Counted from the first letter of the stretch, positions 23,301 to 37,770 are shown. The stretch: 64,000 bases of DNA from Melieria omissa (GCA_963971225.1 OZ020267.1:70221718-70285717), one strand, 5' to 3'. Made by a program: numbers and translations. Notes: generated by a model from the sequence alone, not told the origin.

Positions 23301-26300
23301 ACTGCGAGAGAAAACAATTGAAACCGTAACAAGCGAGGGGTGGATTGTGGGGCTTGAACGAACTCTTTATATTCTGTAGTCTATATTCAATTGGGTATTT
23401 TAAGCCGTATTTTTCACGTTCTCAGCGTTTCTCCCAAGTGTCACATAGCTCACTTGAGTCGGATCCGTGTTGGAATAATCTGTTTTGATCAGAGAAGTGT
23501 ATACATATAACTATACTGTGATCTAGAGGCTATAATGGCTCATATTTCGATTGTCCTAACTGAATTCCACATTCTCTTTAATCCTTCGGACACTAATCTT
23601 TTGGCTTAAGAAGTTTTTTTTCAACATTTAATAAGTAAATTTTAAATTCGTTGCTATTGTTTTTGGTTGTTTTGGCTTTAAATTGTATGTTTGTATGTTT
23701 GCAGACTTTAAAATATGTAAACAAAGTTTTAAATATTTTTGGTGTAAATGTATTTATTTATTTATATTTATATATTTTTTCAGTGTAATTAATTGCACTC
23801 TGCTTTCTTTTATGCGGAAAAGGTGCACTTAATTCTTAATACATAAAGTAAAAAGTTAAACCTCCCTACAACAAAAGCCACAATATTCATTATCAGGAAA
23901 AAGTTATTGTCAAATTTACTTAAATATGAGACTTTGAATTGTTGACATTGTTTTGTTTTTGTTTATGTTGCAACTATACAGAGGCATGCAATGATTAACA
24001 GTTTCATGATCCGCAAGTGAACATTTACTGTAACAACCTTGCAACAGTGCCAAATGCAACGCTGCGCTTACCAAGCAGCACATTTAGTTTTGATTTCGCT
24101 CCGTTTCCGTCTTGTAACGTTATGTTTAACGTAAATTAGTTAAAATTACCCAAATATTTGTCGTGTTTTTGTGTTGTTGCACAACAATTGGCTGCTGCCA
24201 GCAATTGTCTGTTAAGGCGCCACAACTAAATTACTTAAAAACCATAACAAACAACAAGCAACTGTTGCAACGTCCAAGTCATTGGAGAGTGAGTCTGCAT
24301 TCGCCCTCGAAAAATGCTGCAATTAATTTTTATTGATAACCGCAATTAATCGCATTTTAGTGTAGCTGTACGGTCGACGATTTATTGCCCTTTTGTTGTT
24401 GTCCCCGCACCGTTGCATGCGCCGCTGCCGTTGGCCGCCCAACAGCAAAAGTGGAGAATGTCAATGCATAAAACATGTGAAAAATGTGTGCATGAAAAAA
24501 TTGCAGCATTAAATTTTGATTTTATTTACTTAAAGGCTGTTGGCGCTGCCGGCGCACATGTCATAAATGCGCTTTTTATTAAAATGCCATAAAAAGTTGG
24601 CATGTTACGGCGTCAGCCATTGCTGTGCGTATGTACGTTGCCGTTAAGTCGCTAATTTATGTGTCAGCATTTTGTTAAATGAAATTGTTTGAAATTATTT
24701 TCGGCTGTCTAAATGAATTTCCTTATTTCTTCATCTCTTTGCAGGTATGTATTCCGAGTGAAAGCGATGTGGCGTTTGGGCAGTTGTGCGGTCAGGCGAA
24801 ATGTTAAGCCTTGCAGGCAAACGGCTTTCATTTGTATGTTGTAATTTTTAAGTTGTTAATACGGGCACTTGATGGGATAATTCGGTGGGCCACAGAGAAC
24901 TGGACGTTTGTCAGAACGTTTTACTGCACGAATCATTTAACTTGATGAACAATTTCGTTGAACGAGTACTGTAATTTGTTGAATCAGATGCTTTTGGAAA
25001 GGGTGCCACATAGCTTTATAACTAAAAACTTTGTTCAATACTTGAGAGGTTGACGAATGGGCGGTATGATACCTGTAGGTATGGCGAATACATTATTATT
25101 TACCATACTTGAACAGTTTTTACAGTCTTTTGTAGATTTTTCAAGCAATTTCTATACGCAACAACAATGCTCAAAAAGATTACGTTTTGTCTCCAGAAAC
25201 CCACAGATGATTTAGTATTCAACAATAATTTGACCAAGTTTTAATTTTCTTTACTAACTTTTGTTTTGGACAAAACTTTCAAACACAACACTATTTCTCA
25301 GCATTTCAAGAAATCCCTATTTGTCGAATCACACTGTATGCGAGTGTTTTTTTAACGCGCTCAATAGTTCCTCCTTAAGCTTTGCTGTCACACTGTCACA
25401 AAATTTTATATTTTCACTGAACCCTACACTTTTTCACCACCCACAGCTCTCATCATTTATTTCTTATGGCTTTTTTATATTTTTCTACCATATCGACCTC
25501 TGTGCAAACACTCGTATTGACGCAAAATCTCGCCATTTTATTGCCAATGCGTAGACGCCTCTTTTGCGTTTATTGCCCGCCCAAATATTAGTTGAATTGC
25601 ACATTATGAAGTCGCAATGTGAGCATTGAAATGGGGATTTTTTATTGGCTTTCATAAATATGCAGTCGGCATCGAAATAGTCGAGTGCAATCAAAAATGA
25701 TTTCCCTTGATTTTCCACTGCGTAAACACTTGAGGAAAAAAATTCAATAATTTTTCACACAAAATATTTGCACACAGCTGACAACGACAGGCAACAAAAA
25801 GGAAAATTTCACTTTTCACCGAAACGTAATCAACGCGTTATAACATTTGTTGTTGTTGTGGTTGCTATTTTTTGATGGTGTTGGTCTTAGTGTGAGCAAT
25901 GAAAAAGTCTTCAAGTTGCTGCAAAAGTAAAACAAGGCGCGTTGTGTTATAAAAAAAAATTCGAAAAAAGGAAAATAAAAAGTAGATGAGGAAAAACGTG
26001 TTGTCAGCAGCCACTTGAGTTTGCCGCAGATCCTCTCGCTACACAGCGCGCGACAGCAAGCAGTTCGTGGTGGCATTGCTGCTGGTAGCGTTAATGAAAA
26101 TGCTGCAATGCTGAAATATTTTTATACAGTAAAGTGTGGAAAAATTGAATGATTACGAGGCGATTTGGCAAAATATGCCTCAAAAAATTGCAGAGCAGCA
26201 ATTAAAATTGAAAATTGTTATGGCCAAAAGCTGTTATGTAGAGTATGGGCTCAAAATTAGTATTCTTGGTAGAGACTCTAAGGTTTCTCCTATGATAATT

Positions 26301-27080
26301 ACAGTTTTTTAAGCATATTTTTTAATGAGTTAAAAAGCGTTAAAGTTCAAGTTGTTTTAGAAATAGTTTTAGACTTAAAACTGCCCTTGAAATTAGCTAA
26401 ATTTGTGCATTTCTGAAATTTAGTGCAAATACAATTATGAAAAATTATGAATTATAAAAGAAAATTGGTCACAGGAACTTTGACTATCCTTTTTAAAACT
26501 TATTCCATGGGTAGATAGACTCCAGAAAGTAAAATACATTGTATCAACTTGTAGATAGAATCGAAAAATATGACATGATTCAGTAACTTTAATCAGATAT
26601 TCGATCAATCAAAACTGATATCAAAAGTAATGTAAAGCTTGTTCCAGCTGCAGTAAATTGAATTGAATTGAATTTCTATCAGGCGACTTCTGTGACTTTT
26701 TCAGAGGAGCTGGAAATCTGATGGAAGACTCCAGCGTATTTGCTAGTAATTTTTTTCCTGCTTGCTTACTATTGGAAATATTTATTTTGTTTTATTTATA
26801 TATATGTGTTTCGATAAGCCAACACTACAAGATTGTCAAACGAAAATCGAAAATAGTGAAAATCGACAAACCTATTTTATATATCTTACAACATATTTTC
26901 CCATTATTTTTTTCAACTTTCAACTATGTCTTCTACACATTTTTGTAGAGAAATGCAAACGTTTTGCTAGTCTGCAACATTTGTCCTGTTACTCGTTTGA
27001 CATAGGTTGCACTTCCCTTCAGTTAGGCCTCCCACTCTTCGGCTGTCGTTCGTCTAGTCCATGTGGCGGCCAGGTCTCTT

Positions 27081-28750
27081 CACAATGAGCCCTGTGCAGC
27101 CGTGAGTGCTCTTGTCGTCATATGTTTGACTTTGGCTGTGTTAACGAAAAGCAACAAAAGCAAAGGAACGTAAAAAGCAAAGCCGAAGACAGCGTGAAAA
27201 ACGCAAAGGCTAAAGAAAAATTGGCGCAGAAAAATTGTGGAAAATATTGCAATACCACATAACCTGAGGCCAATGAGGGCCTCGCGAGCGTTCACCTCTC
27301 GCGCGCGCTCCCCTCAAAGGCAGACCCCTACGCGACTTTGGCCAGCACCTTCAGGCCATAATGAAGCAATGCCAGATGGAGGAAGAGAAATGAGAAATGA
27401 GCAACGAAAACCAAACACTACAACAACAACATCAACGACAACTTAGCATATGCGGCTAAAAAGAGGGGAGAGCGAAAAAGTTTTGGTTATAAAATGTGCA
27501 TTTTTGCAATTTCGTTACGCCTTAAGCGGTGCAAGCGTAACCATACACAGTCGTACTAACAGACAGACAGACATACAGCCAGATGGACGGACAGACAGAC
27601 AGACGCATGTCAAGGTGTGTGTGTGTGCGAGTGTGAGTGCAATGTTACAGCAGCATCCCAAGGAATGTGTGGCATGCGTGATGTGGCTCGGCTTGGCTAT
27701 TGCCCCAAGTAGCGGTGGTCGGCTGGGAGGCGCGCGGCGCCGTGCAATCGTGCACGTTAGCGAAATCCCGCTGCTTGTTGTTGCTGCTGATCATTGTTGC
27801 AGCTGTGTTGTTGTAACTCAATCTGATGTGCATGTGCAGCAACGCAAGCAGCAACAAGCGGTGCAGCAGCAGCACCACCACCACTAAAGTACCACCAAAG
27901 TGACGCAGACAGCGCTGAGCAGCAGCCTCGGCGCTGTCAACACTGCCACAGAAGCGCTCGCACTTTTTGCGTTCGCTCTGCCGCTCCGTAGCTCGTCATG
28001 CCGCAGTATGGGCACATCAGCTTTTTATGCTTATGGCCAAATGTGCGCATTCAAACGTAACACAACAACAACTGCAACTGCAACATCAGAGGCAAACAGT
28101 AAAGGCAACAACTACAACACATGCGCACACCCTGTACGTACGAGACGCAATGAGACGCGACGCCGCAGCACAGCGCAACGTTGGCCAATCTGGCCATATG
28201 CGATTGCTGAGTCTTCGCTATGTGATCGGCAACAGATGTTGTTGGTGCCGTGTTGTTGTTGCATTCGTTGGAATTTTGCAATTTGATGCTGCACTTCGCT
28301 GGCGATGGCGTTGGCGTTGCCGATCGTCGGCGGGTGACGCGAGCGGCTGGGCGATGCGCTTCATCGCTAGTTTGCAATTTTCTGCCAACAGTTGCTGGTT
28401 GATTGCTTGTTGCTGGCATTGTATACATTTCAATAAAGTAAACAATATTGAAAATGTCGAGAGCGCGCTTGGCGGCGTGAGAGCGGCGTAGAACGTAGGC
28501 GCGCGCGCTAGTGGTGGAGTGGGACGGCGGGCGGCACGTTTGTCTGTGAGGTTTGAAGTTCACTGCACGATCGTCATTATGGTTGTTTTCATTGCGAACA
28601 ACAAACCAGCAACGACCAACAGCAACCGCAATAATGACAACAGCAACCACAACAACAACAACAATAGGCATGTCAACAAAATACTGTCAGCGCACAAATT
28701 CTAGCACAATCTATGACAATCAGCAGCGGCCACTCGATCCCCATTGATCG
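27081..28750. other. GC-rich block, possible regulatory region or noncoding exon
   Basis: This is the most GC-rich long stretch of the noncoding part and includes long open frames on both strands (206 codons at 28051-28671 minus; 145 codons at 27450-27887 plus). The frames overlap each other, are built from CAG/CAA and CAGA repeats, and show no domain, so I do not call a gene. An enhancer block, an alternative promoter or a noncoding exon would each fit. Confidence 0.4.
27560..27604. repeat. (CAGA)n microsatellite
   Basis: Interrupted ACAG/ACGG tetranucleotide repeat. It produces the RQTD-rich stretch in the overlapping spurious reading frame. Confidence 0.85.
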
Positions 28751-31700
28751 CGTAAAACAGTAGCCGATTGTTGCGTTTCACACTGAATGTTGCCCTTATT
28801 GTCGCAGTATTTATTACCGTTAAAACTGTCATTCGATCTTGTTGAGCACATATTGAGTACTTTATGTATATCTATGGAAACGTGTGTTATACGGAATATG
28901 CGCCAAAGTGTCCATATTGCGGTTAGGCTGTGGCGAGAAACAATCGTAATTGATTGAATATTGATGAGAAGTTAAAATGAGGCGAGCGATAGGGAGTGAA
29001 AATCGTCGGGTTTCTTCCTAGTTTATTGTCTGCGGATATTCATAAGTCATGGGGAATTTTCAAAATTTGATTTAAATTTTCTGAATATTTTTACTCGTTG
29101 TACATACTTGAATTTGTTATCTTTAGATCTTGAACTAACTGGAGTTCTTCAAAGATTTATAAAACAGTAAATCGTTGCTTTAGAAAACGAGTATCGTACG
29201 TTCCATTGAGCTTAAATGGACATACGACATCTGTTTTCACAATCGACAAAATGATTTCAGCTCATTGAAGACTCGTTTGTGTTTTGTCAACTATCGAAAC
29301 GGCTTTGATAATGCTTTCCAGAGAGGTTTAATACGACTTAGAAGTTGATATATGTTTCCATTAATCAACACTTGACGGAATTGACGGTTAGTATTGCTTA
29401 AATGTTAAGGTTTTTGAAAAAAGAAAGATAGTATCCGCATCAATTTAGGGTTTAAGTGTGAAAATTCTTTGTTGTCTCTACGCAATAACATTTCAGCACA
29501 GAGTAACGTTTCCTAACCTTATCTCATCTATCTTCTTCTTAAACTTTCCATAACAAACAATTGCCGAATTACGGCCTGCCATGACCTAACCTAACTTTAC
29601 ACTCTGTTATGTCAAAGACACATCAGCCTCTAGAAATTAAATATTATTATTATTACTATATTATTAAATATTTGGTGCGTGAATATGTAGATTTCAAAAT
29701 GAAGAAAAGCCTTAGACACAAAAGTCTGGAACGGCTATGCATTCTGAACTGAAGCTTGCACTAAAATTTTATTAAGTATGCCTTGCTGTGAATATTGAAG
29801 GCTCATTATTGAAGCTCATTGAATTATAAAGCTGTTGACTTTCACTGTAATGCCATGATTTGTTGTAATGGCCACGTAACGTACCCTGAGCCCACTTTAA
29901 AGAGTTACAGTTCGGTGTTTAACTATGAAATCTTCAACATTTGAAGTCCAAATAGCTCCCAGTAACTGGGCAACTTCTTTCAACTAATCAATCAAAATTG
30001 ACTAACGACTGAATTTGGCCAATAAGCCACTGGTCGATTAAAAAGTATACTAAACACTTTTAGTGCAAATTTCCTATGAGTATCTTATCTTTTGAAAGCA
30101 TTGCAAAAATAATTTGCCCCCAATTGTTATCATGATTATATAAGGAAATATTTCGGCACATGATAAAGTAGCAATAAATAAGAAAAGTACAAGCATTCCT
30201 TCTCCATGAGATAACAAAAATTTTATAGCCAAACAAAAAGCAACAAAATTTTACAAGTAGTGCAAAAAAACAAAACAAAGTCAAAGGGCGTCAGAAAATT
30301 TTCACCATCACACCATAAAAATTTGATAAACACATTTGGCCAGCAAAATATTGTCGTTGTTGTTGTTGTTGCTATTGTAAGTACATTTCACTGTTTTGTG
30401 TTTGTGGTGTCTTTGCTTTGGCTATTTTTGTTTGTTGTTTATTTCATTTTTGTTTATGTACGTGTGTGTGTTTGTAGGTGCATGCGATTTTTTTAATGTC
30501 TTTTATGCCCAGCCGACTCTCGTTGTTCATACTTATTAACTTGGCAAAAAGCAAGAACAACAACAAAGACATCAACAGTCGACAAGCAACGCCACCACGC
30601 CTCAATGTGTGCCGGTCTCTGTCGGTGTGCATGTCTATTCGTATTCGTATTTGTCTGTCTGTATGAGTGCACTTGACACTCTTCAGCAGAAAGGAAAGCA
30701 TATTCTTGTATACTTTGTCGTAAATACCTTTATTCTTGTCTCTGCCCATTTATTTATTTAGTTGTTTAGTTTGTTGTTTTAGTTTCAACAGGCTTGTTGG
30801 CCGCTTGGAAAAAACATTGCGCTGCCGCTTTTGAAATTTTGTGCATTTGCTTGCTTTTCATTAGCGAAAATTGCCACGTTAAGTGAAGCGATGACTGAGT
30901 AGAAATATTTATTTATAAATATGTATGTACATACATTTGTTTTTTACTTTAAGTGCGACAAGTTTTGCTGATACCAAATGTGTGCAGCTATGATTTGCTG
31001 GGGTGAAGACGTCCAAAGGCAGCAAGGACTGTCTGACTGAGTGTTTAGAGTGCACTGAAGTGCTTGCAATTTAGAATAAATGCTCTCAAATATGACATAG
31101 GGAGGTGCTAATTAAAAAATATCTTTATATTTAGGCCTTATTTATTCAAGAAACTATATCTTTATGCAAGAAATTATCAGACCAACAACTTCAAAGTCGA
31201 ATTTTTTTCTGGATGGTTGGTATCTTCATTTGAAGATTATAGTTTTTTCACCTCGAAATTAGTTATACAATTCATGAAATTTATACATGAAACTAATTAA
31301 CTTTCTTTACTGGAATTCTTTTTCTTTCGAATTGTCCGAAAATATTTTTTGAGCAATTTAATATGATCACACTAAACCAGCACTCAAGAAATTTAACTTT
31401 TTAAATTACATTAAATTCAGATTTAATTGCCATGCTTTCGAAAAATTCGTAGGAAAAGTAACTCCTGACACAATAGTTCACTACTTGGACGCAGTGTCTC
31501 GGGCAGGTGTTGTCCGAATCCCAAATCTAATCTAACTCCTGAAAAGAGATCAAGTTAACAGCGGTGGCTTCAGCGACTACGGGTGGACACAGATTCATTG
31601 GCATCTTTTACGATTTCCAGCTTTGTTTTGGTTGCTCAATGAACTTTGGTCAGTATTTTTTTAAATAAAAACGCTGCCAATAGTTTAAACTACTGTTTTT

Positions 31701-31779
31701 ATAATTAAATTACACTGTTTTTTATAATCATAGTCTATTGCCTTGGTTCTCAGCTAGTTGAAGAATGAGTGAAGATACG
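28751..31779. other. intron-like noncoding DNA, part 3
   Basis: No gene supported. Mostly AT-rich unique sequence, with CCTAACCTAACT near 29585 and a short TTG tract at 30355-30373. Nothing else recognised. Confidence 0.4.
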
Positions 31780-32110
31780 TCAGAAAAGGCCAGCTAAGAC
31801 AGATCAGGCTTTTAACTGGACATTGCAGGCTGAAGAAGAAGAAGACTTTATTACCATACATAGGTGTCATCGAGAGTTATTAGAGACATTGTGTCAAACA
31901 AGAATTCATAAATTGGCCAAACCATAAAGATTCTGTCTAGAAGATGAAGAAACATCTGTGGATATTATAACTGAATGTCCCGACGTCTTATACGAAAGAA
32001 TACGAATACTAGTAAGGGCTGTTTGAAAGAGCTGTTTGAAATCGATCTGCGGAAAATTAAGGAGTTCCCAGATAACATTGGAGGATACGAACTCCTCCAT
32101 TAAAAAACGG
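31780..32110 (+). pseudogene. decayed LINE (non-LTR retrotransposon) pol C-terminus, fragment 1
   Basis: At 31794-31836 the plus strand reads LRQIRLLTGHCRLKK, matching the GHCxL block near the end of Jockey/I/R1-type LINE polymerases. At 31928-31990 a second frame reads RFCLEDEETSVDIITECPDV, the cysteine-rich knuckle that follows in these proteins, with the usual His replaced by Asp and a stop directly before RFC. At least one frameshift lies between the blocks. No reverse transcriptase core remains. Old and inactive. Confidence 0.72.
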
Positions 32111-35100
32111 AATTCTAAGGAGGGAGTCTAATCTAAGCTCGGGTATGTTCTCTAATAGGGGCTACATCTATATATATATTTGCTTTTATGTTTCAAATGT
32201 CACATTAATTTTTGCTTTTTGGATTCAGTTAAGTTCAAATATAAAAAACACAATGTAATGTTATACAAAAAAATCTTCATGTACTTGGATAGAGTGGGCT
32301 TAAAAAACTCGCTTGAAGGAAATATACCTCCCTTCTGTCTCATATTTCTGATTTACTTTATTCTCAAAGCCTTGAAGGATTTTTGCCGCAAACACTTTTT
32401 AAACGTTCCAGTGTTGTCTTTTAAAAGCTTGATAGCAATTCTCAAGAACTTAACCAAGTCGACTGACCTTTCCAGCTACAGCCGTTTGTTCAATGTCAGC
32501 TGTCTCACTAATTGGCTTAATTTGTGTTCGCCGCTCGAGGTGACAGCTTTCCTCCGATTCATCTTGTTCACCTTGAGTGTTTTCAAGCAGCAGCTTGTTT
32601 CGTAGAAAGCATGAGAATTTATCTTCTTCAATATATATGAAATATTATTTCCAAAATAGTTTGCCATTTCGACTTTTGTCGGTGCTTGCTTACAGACTGC
32701 ACAGATTTCACAAAAAGTAGTTTCACATTTTCTCGTCAGTTTTCTCTGCTGCTTCACTTTCTAGCCAGCGACTCGCTCTAACTTTTGTTGCTTTTCAGCA
32801 ATTTTTCTTGCTTGCGCCAAGTGTGAAAAATTAACATTTCTAATTAATAATAACAACAATACAACGTACTCACAAATACGAAAAAAAAAAAATGAAAATT
32901 TCGACAAATAAAAATTTGACTTTTACTGTGGCCAAGTGTGATTGTGTTGTTGTTGTTGCTGTTGTTGGGGCTTTTGACGCGTTTAATTTGCCGCACTCGG
33001 TCGCTTTACAATTTTTCAATACGTTAATTGCACACCGCAACAATAACAACAACAATGAGCACAACAGTCAGACAATGGCCGTAAAAGCCGAAGAGTTCGC
33101 GTCGGCAGCGGCAACGGCAGCACATCGAAAGCGAGTAGAAAAGAATTTAATGGATTTTTCTTTAAATTGCTGCTACCGCAGATAATGTTGGCAAAAAAAA
33201 AAATGAAAAATAAAATGAAATGAAACGAAATATGCAAAGCAACAAAAAATAGAAAAAAGAAGAAGAACCAAACACGCTGACCCACTTTGGGCCGCATGCG
33301 GTAGAATGGCAAAGCAAAAACACAAACCACACGATTTACTAAATTAGATGAAGCAACAACAAAAATAAATAAAATATGAAAGCAAAAAGCTCCAGAAATT
33401 GTAAAGAATTCGCTCGCTGTCTGGCAACTCCCTTCGCTCGCATAACAATTCAATGATTCTCAAAAAAGCGGCAGCAGCAACAAAAAAACCAACAATAACA
33501 ACACTAAATGCGAGTACAATCGTAAAGTACCACAATTAATAGCAGAATGAAGAGTCACGTGTAAGACGCTGTCACTTGGCCAATCTCGAACGCCAAGTCG
33601 CCATTGTCGTAGTGGTCAGTGGCAGCTCTCGACTGCTGACTTATTATTTTGTTTGTTATATTTTTTTTTGGTTTTATTCTCCTAACACATAAAGAGCAGC
33701 TTAAATTTTTAGGCAAATTCAGAATCTTGCAAATAATAGATAAAAGTTTGAAATTTAAGCTGCTGCGCTTTCTGTTTTTTTAATTCCAAGCTGTTTATGA
33801 TTTCAATTTTATAGTGACCAACTTTTGAGACTTTGTGGTGCGCTACAGTTTGTGCTGAATTTAATTGTGTGACAGCATCTAATATAAAATATCTAAGCAT
33901 TTTCGGCCAAGCCTTAAACTTCTTATGGCTGACACTTGAAGGCCATTCGCTTCTGACTTAAGTCTAATGCTGATATAAATTTTAATTCTATTAAAATTGA
34001 AATTTAAAACTCCAAAGTGTTTGTCTATGATTGCCTTATTTACAAAAAAATTCACTTACAAAAATATAAAATATCTTTTATAGACATTTTTGAGCAGCAC
34101 TTTTTTAAGTGCATTTTCATTGAATTTTTTTAATTTTTATTTAGTCATTTTTATTACAACTTACTTTGGTTATATGAGTTGGTTTTTATTTTTTACATGT
34201 TAAATGTCATTGGACATAAAATTGTTGAATGTTTTTTAAAGTAAGGCTTTTGACTCTGTCGAACTTTTTCATTACACAAGGCAAATTTCAAATAAATTTG
34301 GTCATCGTTTGTGCACATTTTTATGATGCACACTAAAACAACAAAAGAATTAAAATTTTGATGGATTTCTGTGCATTCTCAGTTTTAGTTGAACCCATTT
34401 AACACGAACATTTTATAGGGTTTGCATTTGGATTCAGTTGGCATGACACAAAGAAGGTCAAAGCTTTGATTGCCGTAAGTCCATGAATGACTTTGAGCAA
34501 CGAATAAGGTATTCAATTTCGAATGGACAAATGTTTGAAAGCTCTTTACGAGACATTTTATTAGTTTGAATTGGTAATGAAATTGAGATCTTGGCTTTGT
34601 CACAGAAATGGAATATCGACTTAATTGGAAAAGATTATTTTCCAACGAGCTAAATAAAGACTTTTTAGATATGAAGAACTTTTAAGATTCTAGAAAAATT
34701 TTTTCGAGGCAGTGGTATTTTTGATGTTTGTAGTATAGATGCATTGGTATGAAGCTCAGATCTTGGCTTTGTCAGAGAATTTAACTTAATATAATTTCTC
34801 TATAATTGCAGCAGATTATTTTCCACTTAGCTAATGAATTCTTTAAGGATTCTACCATCGAAAGTTCTTCAGGCACAGGAAGTTTGAATATCTGTGCATG
34901 GTTTGACTCGGACATCATCAGACTCATCCGAAGCTTTGGTAGGTTTCAACCAATACTGAAAACCAGATAAGAGGCGGTTTGTCACACTCGCTTAGGTCAT
35001 AAGAAGAGCTTCAGATGCCTTCGACTGTACTAGTGGACCACTCATCAAATCGCCTTACACGTCTACATTGGCCAGTTCGCTCAAGTTTGTTCAAACCAAT

Positions 35101-35398
35101 CCATATTCTTGTGCTACTTCTGTGCTGCTGATCAAACTGTCTATAAGACTTCTTCCTATTCCTTATATCAAACAGTTTTCCAGTCGGTCTTTTCTCTACT
35201 TTGAATTCGCTTCGTTTGTCAACAATTAAATTAGATTAGGACAGGTGTCGCTCTTCCACTCAAAGGCCAAACGCCCATTGTGTTCAAGTTATACAAGAAT
35301 AAGTAATACGAGAAATACAAAAAAAAGTAAAAATATGGAACTAAATCTTAAAAACACGTAAAATATTTGTTGAATTTTGGTTCCTTTTTCTTTTTTCT
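32111..35398. other. noncoding DNA between the LINE fragment and a tandem repeat
   Basis: No gene supported. 32880-33540 is rich in A-runs and CAA/TTG tracts. 34860-35280 reads as unique, moderately GC sequence that could be a further old transposon remnant, but no conserved motif was found in any frame. Confidence 0.4.
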
Positions 35399-35755
35399 AA
35401 CCTTGGCGGTTTTAAAAACAAGAGCGGGTTTTTTTCTATTTCTTCAATATTCAATTTTTTTTATAATTTTTCCAACATCATCAGCGTACTTAAATTTAAT
35501 TTAATTGACTCTAACTTTTATCTTTTAGAAGCAGCTAAAACTGGACTTTAAACTGCACAAAAACTCGCCGACTTGGCGACCTTAGCAGCTTTTCAAAAAG
35601 AGAGGGTTTTTTTCTTATATTTCTTCAATATTCCATTCTCTTTATTTTCTCAACATTATCACCTCAAGTTTTGAGTTTAGTTGATTTTTTATTAACGTCA
35701 AATATTGGACTTTAGCCAAGACAAAAACCTTACCTCTCCAATACTTTTTAATTTT
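35399..35755. repeat. tandem duplication, period about 179 bp
   Basis: Two adjacent degenerate units begin CCTTGGCGGTTTT (35401) and CCTTAGCAGCTTTT (35580). Both continue with AGAG-GGGTTTTTTTC and a TTTCTTCAATATTC-type core. Divergence suggests an old duplication. Confidence 0.75.
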
Positions 35756-37770
35756 ATTTGTTTTTTTTTTTTACAGTCACTCAAATTTAACCAAAATGCA
35801 GCAATGATTTAGGCGGTCACACGTAACAATTGAAATTTCAACCATGCATTCGCATAACTCCAGCTGACTTTGCCTCTCATTATAGTTGCTATAATGCAAT
35901 TTTATAGCAACTAAACACAGATTTCTTGCACGCTGCAACGCTCAAATCTTCGATACCTCGGCATCAACAACTCGAATTTTTAAGTTACATACAAGTACAT
36001 ATATATGCCCATATGTATAGTCTAATAGATATATACATACTTATATATGTGGCTGCTATAATTTCGCGAAATGCCTGCAATTGAATGGCTGAGAAAATTC
36101 CACATGGCCGCTGCGCAACTTTCAATAAAACCGAGCGCCGCATTGCGCCTGGCATGGCTGGGCGCACGGATCGACGGACGGACGGATGGGATGGATGGAC
36201 GAATAGATAAAATAGTGGCGCATAAAAATAGTCGTGTTTGTTGCTATTTTGGCTGCAACTGAAAATGAAGAGGCAACACCACAGCGGCGGCAAATATTCA
36301 GCGCCGCCAATGACGCTGCGCACTGCGCGCCGACTGCTTTTGTGGCGCTGATGTTGTCATTGTTGGTGTGTTGTTGTTGCGCTGAGATGTTTCTCTTACG
36401 ATGCTGTACTTTGTTTTTTTGTGTTGGCTGCCGCTGGCACATTTTCAGCTGATTATATCAAATCGTAGCGTAATACTGGCGTATTAAATCACAAATTACT
36501 CAATGCCCATTGATGACATAAAACACATAGCAACAAACAACATCATCGCAACAACAGCAATTGATATTGAAATTGATGTGGCCACGCTCAATCGGTTCGT
36601 ATCGGCGCTGCGTCACTTCACTTGCCCCTAATCCGGCATAATCAATTTTAATTGTCACCAACATGACACTTTGACAGGCAGCTTAAAATTTTCGACGATT
36701 TGTTGATGTCATCAGCAGCGCCAGCAGCAAATGCCGCCAGCGCATGCGGCAATTTGTATGCAAACCCAGTGTGACTAACGGCAAAGTGATCTAAAACGCA
36801 TACTGGCTAGAATTATATTCAGTGTTGTTGTTGCTGTAGTAGTAGTTTGTGGCAACAGCGCTCCAAGGCAGCAAACGCTGCCATCGCCGCCGGCCGACTT
36901 TCAACGTTAAGTGGAAAAATGTTTATGGCACATTTGAGGCGCCACTTGAATTTGGTCTGCCATTTTGTTGTTGCTGCTGTTGCTGCTTCTTCGTTATTGT
37001 TGTTGTTTTCATTTTAAATTTTTTTAGCGTATGCGGATCTGGCTTTTCGACTTGCCGCCGTTTTCACGCATCTCAATTCTACTCGCATGCTCGATTCGCA
37101 ACGCGCAACGCCCCTCGGGTCGCTGCCGCTTGAGTTGTTGCTGCTGCTTCTTCTTGCTAACGCTGTGCTGCTCATTCAATTTATTTGCACTTTGCGCCAA
37201 AATAGCAAAACGCTTAATAAATTTATGAGTAAAATATTTTTGAAAAAATTACACATTGAGCAAAAAGTTACAACAACAACAAAAAATGAAATTTTTTAGC
37301 GAAATGCGCGCCAAATGCTGGTAATGCGTGTTTTTCGGCACTGCTCGATTCAATTTGGCGGCCGCGTTAAGTGTGCGTTCAACATGCAATCACAGTGGCA
37401 AATCATAAAATTAGCGTGAATTGTCTTGCAAGCAGATACAATATGAATCAGCCACAACTTTCCTCAATAAATTATTTTCGTGCAATTAAACTGTGTGCAA
37501 TCGCTTTTTGATTGAGCCAACGAGCATTGACGAAAAAGATGGCACGATAGAGTTTAGCATGCAATGAAATTCAAATGGATGAAACGATTTGGCAGCTATG
37601 TTCATGTTTTACTTATACAAGTGATGTATTCTTTTTATATTCACTCAAAGTTTTTATTTATACACAAATTAGACTTGAATACGCAGTAGAATGAATGGGT
37701 TTCAGGATTTTATTAGTAAACTTGTTGAATCGAATTCTGAATCATTCCCGACCGTAACTCTTATCGAATA
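35756..37770. other. noncoding DNA with GC-richer centre
   Basis: No gene supported. A GGAC/GGAT microsatellite lies at about 36165-36203. 36070-37140 is GC-richer with TTG/TGC repeats that create short cysteine- or leucine-rich frames on both strands. This could be regulatory. No motif identifies a function. Confidence 0.4.

Larger units (their letters stand above)
18521..27080 (+). other. intron-like noncoding DNA, part 2
   Basis: No gene supported. GC-richer islands at about 18840-19160, 21830-22620 and 24040-24700 contrast with AT-rich intervals and could be enhancers, but I see no diagnostic motif cluster. A GAATT repeat (TTGAATTGAATTGAATT) lies near 26655. Open frames are at most about 110 codons and are explained by base composition. 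Confidence 0.4.

Noticed and set aside
27450..27887. 145-codon plus-strand frame
   Set aside because: Built from CAGA and CAG/CAA microsatellites, with no recognisable family and no splice or promoter context.
28051..28671. 206-codon minus-strand frame as a gene
   Set aside because: No domain, begins with a valine run from a CAA tract, ends in a leucine/cysteine repeat, and other frames are open over the same bases. Composition explains it.
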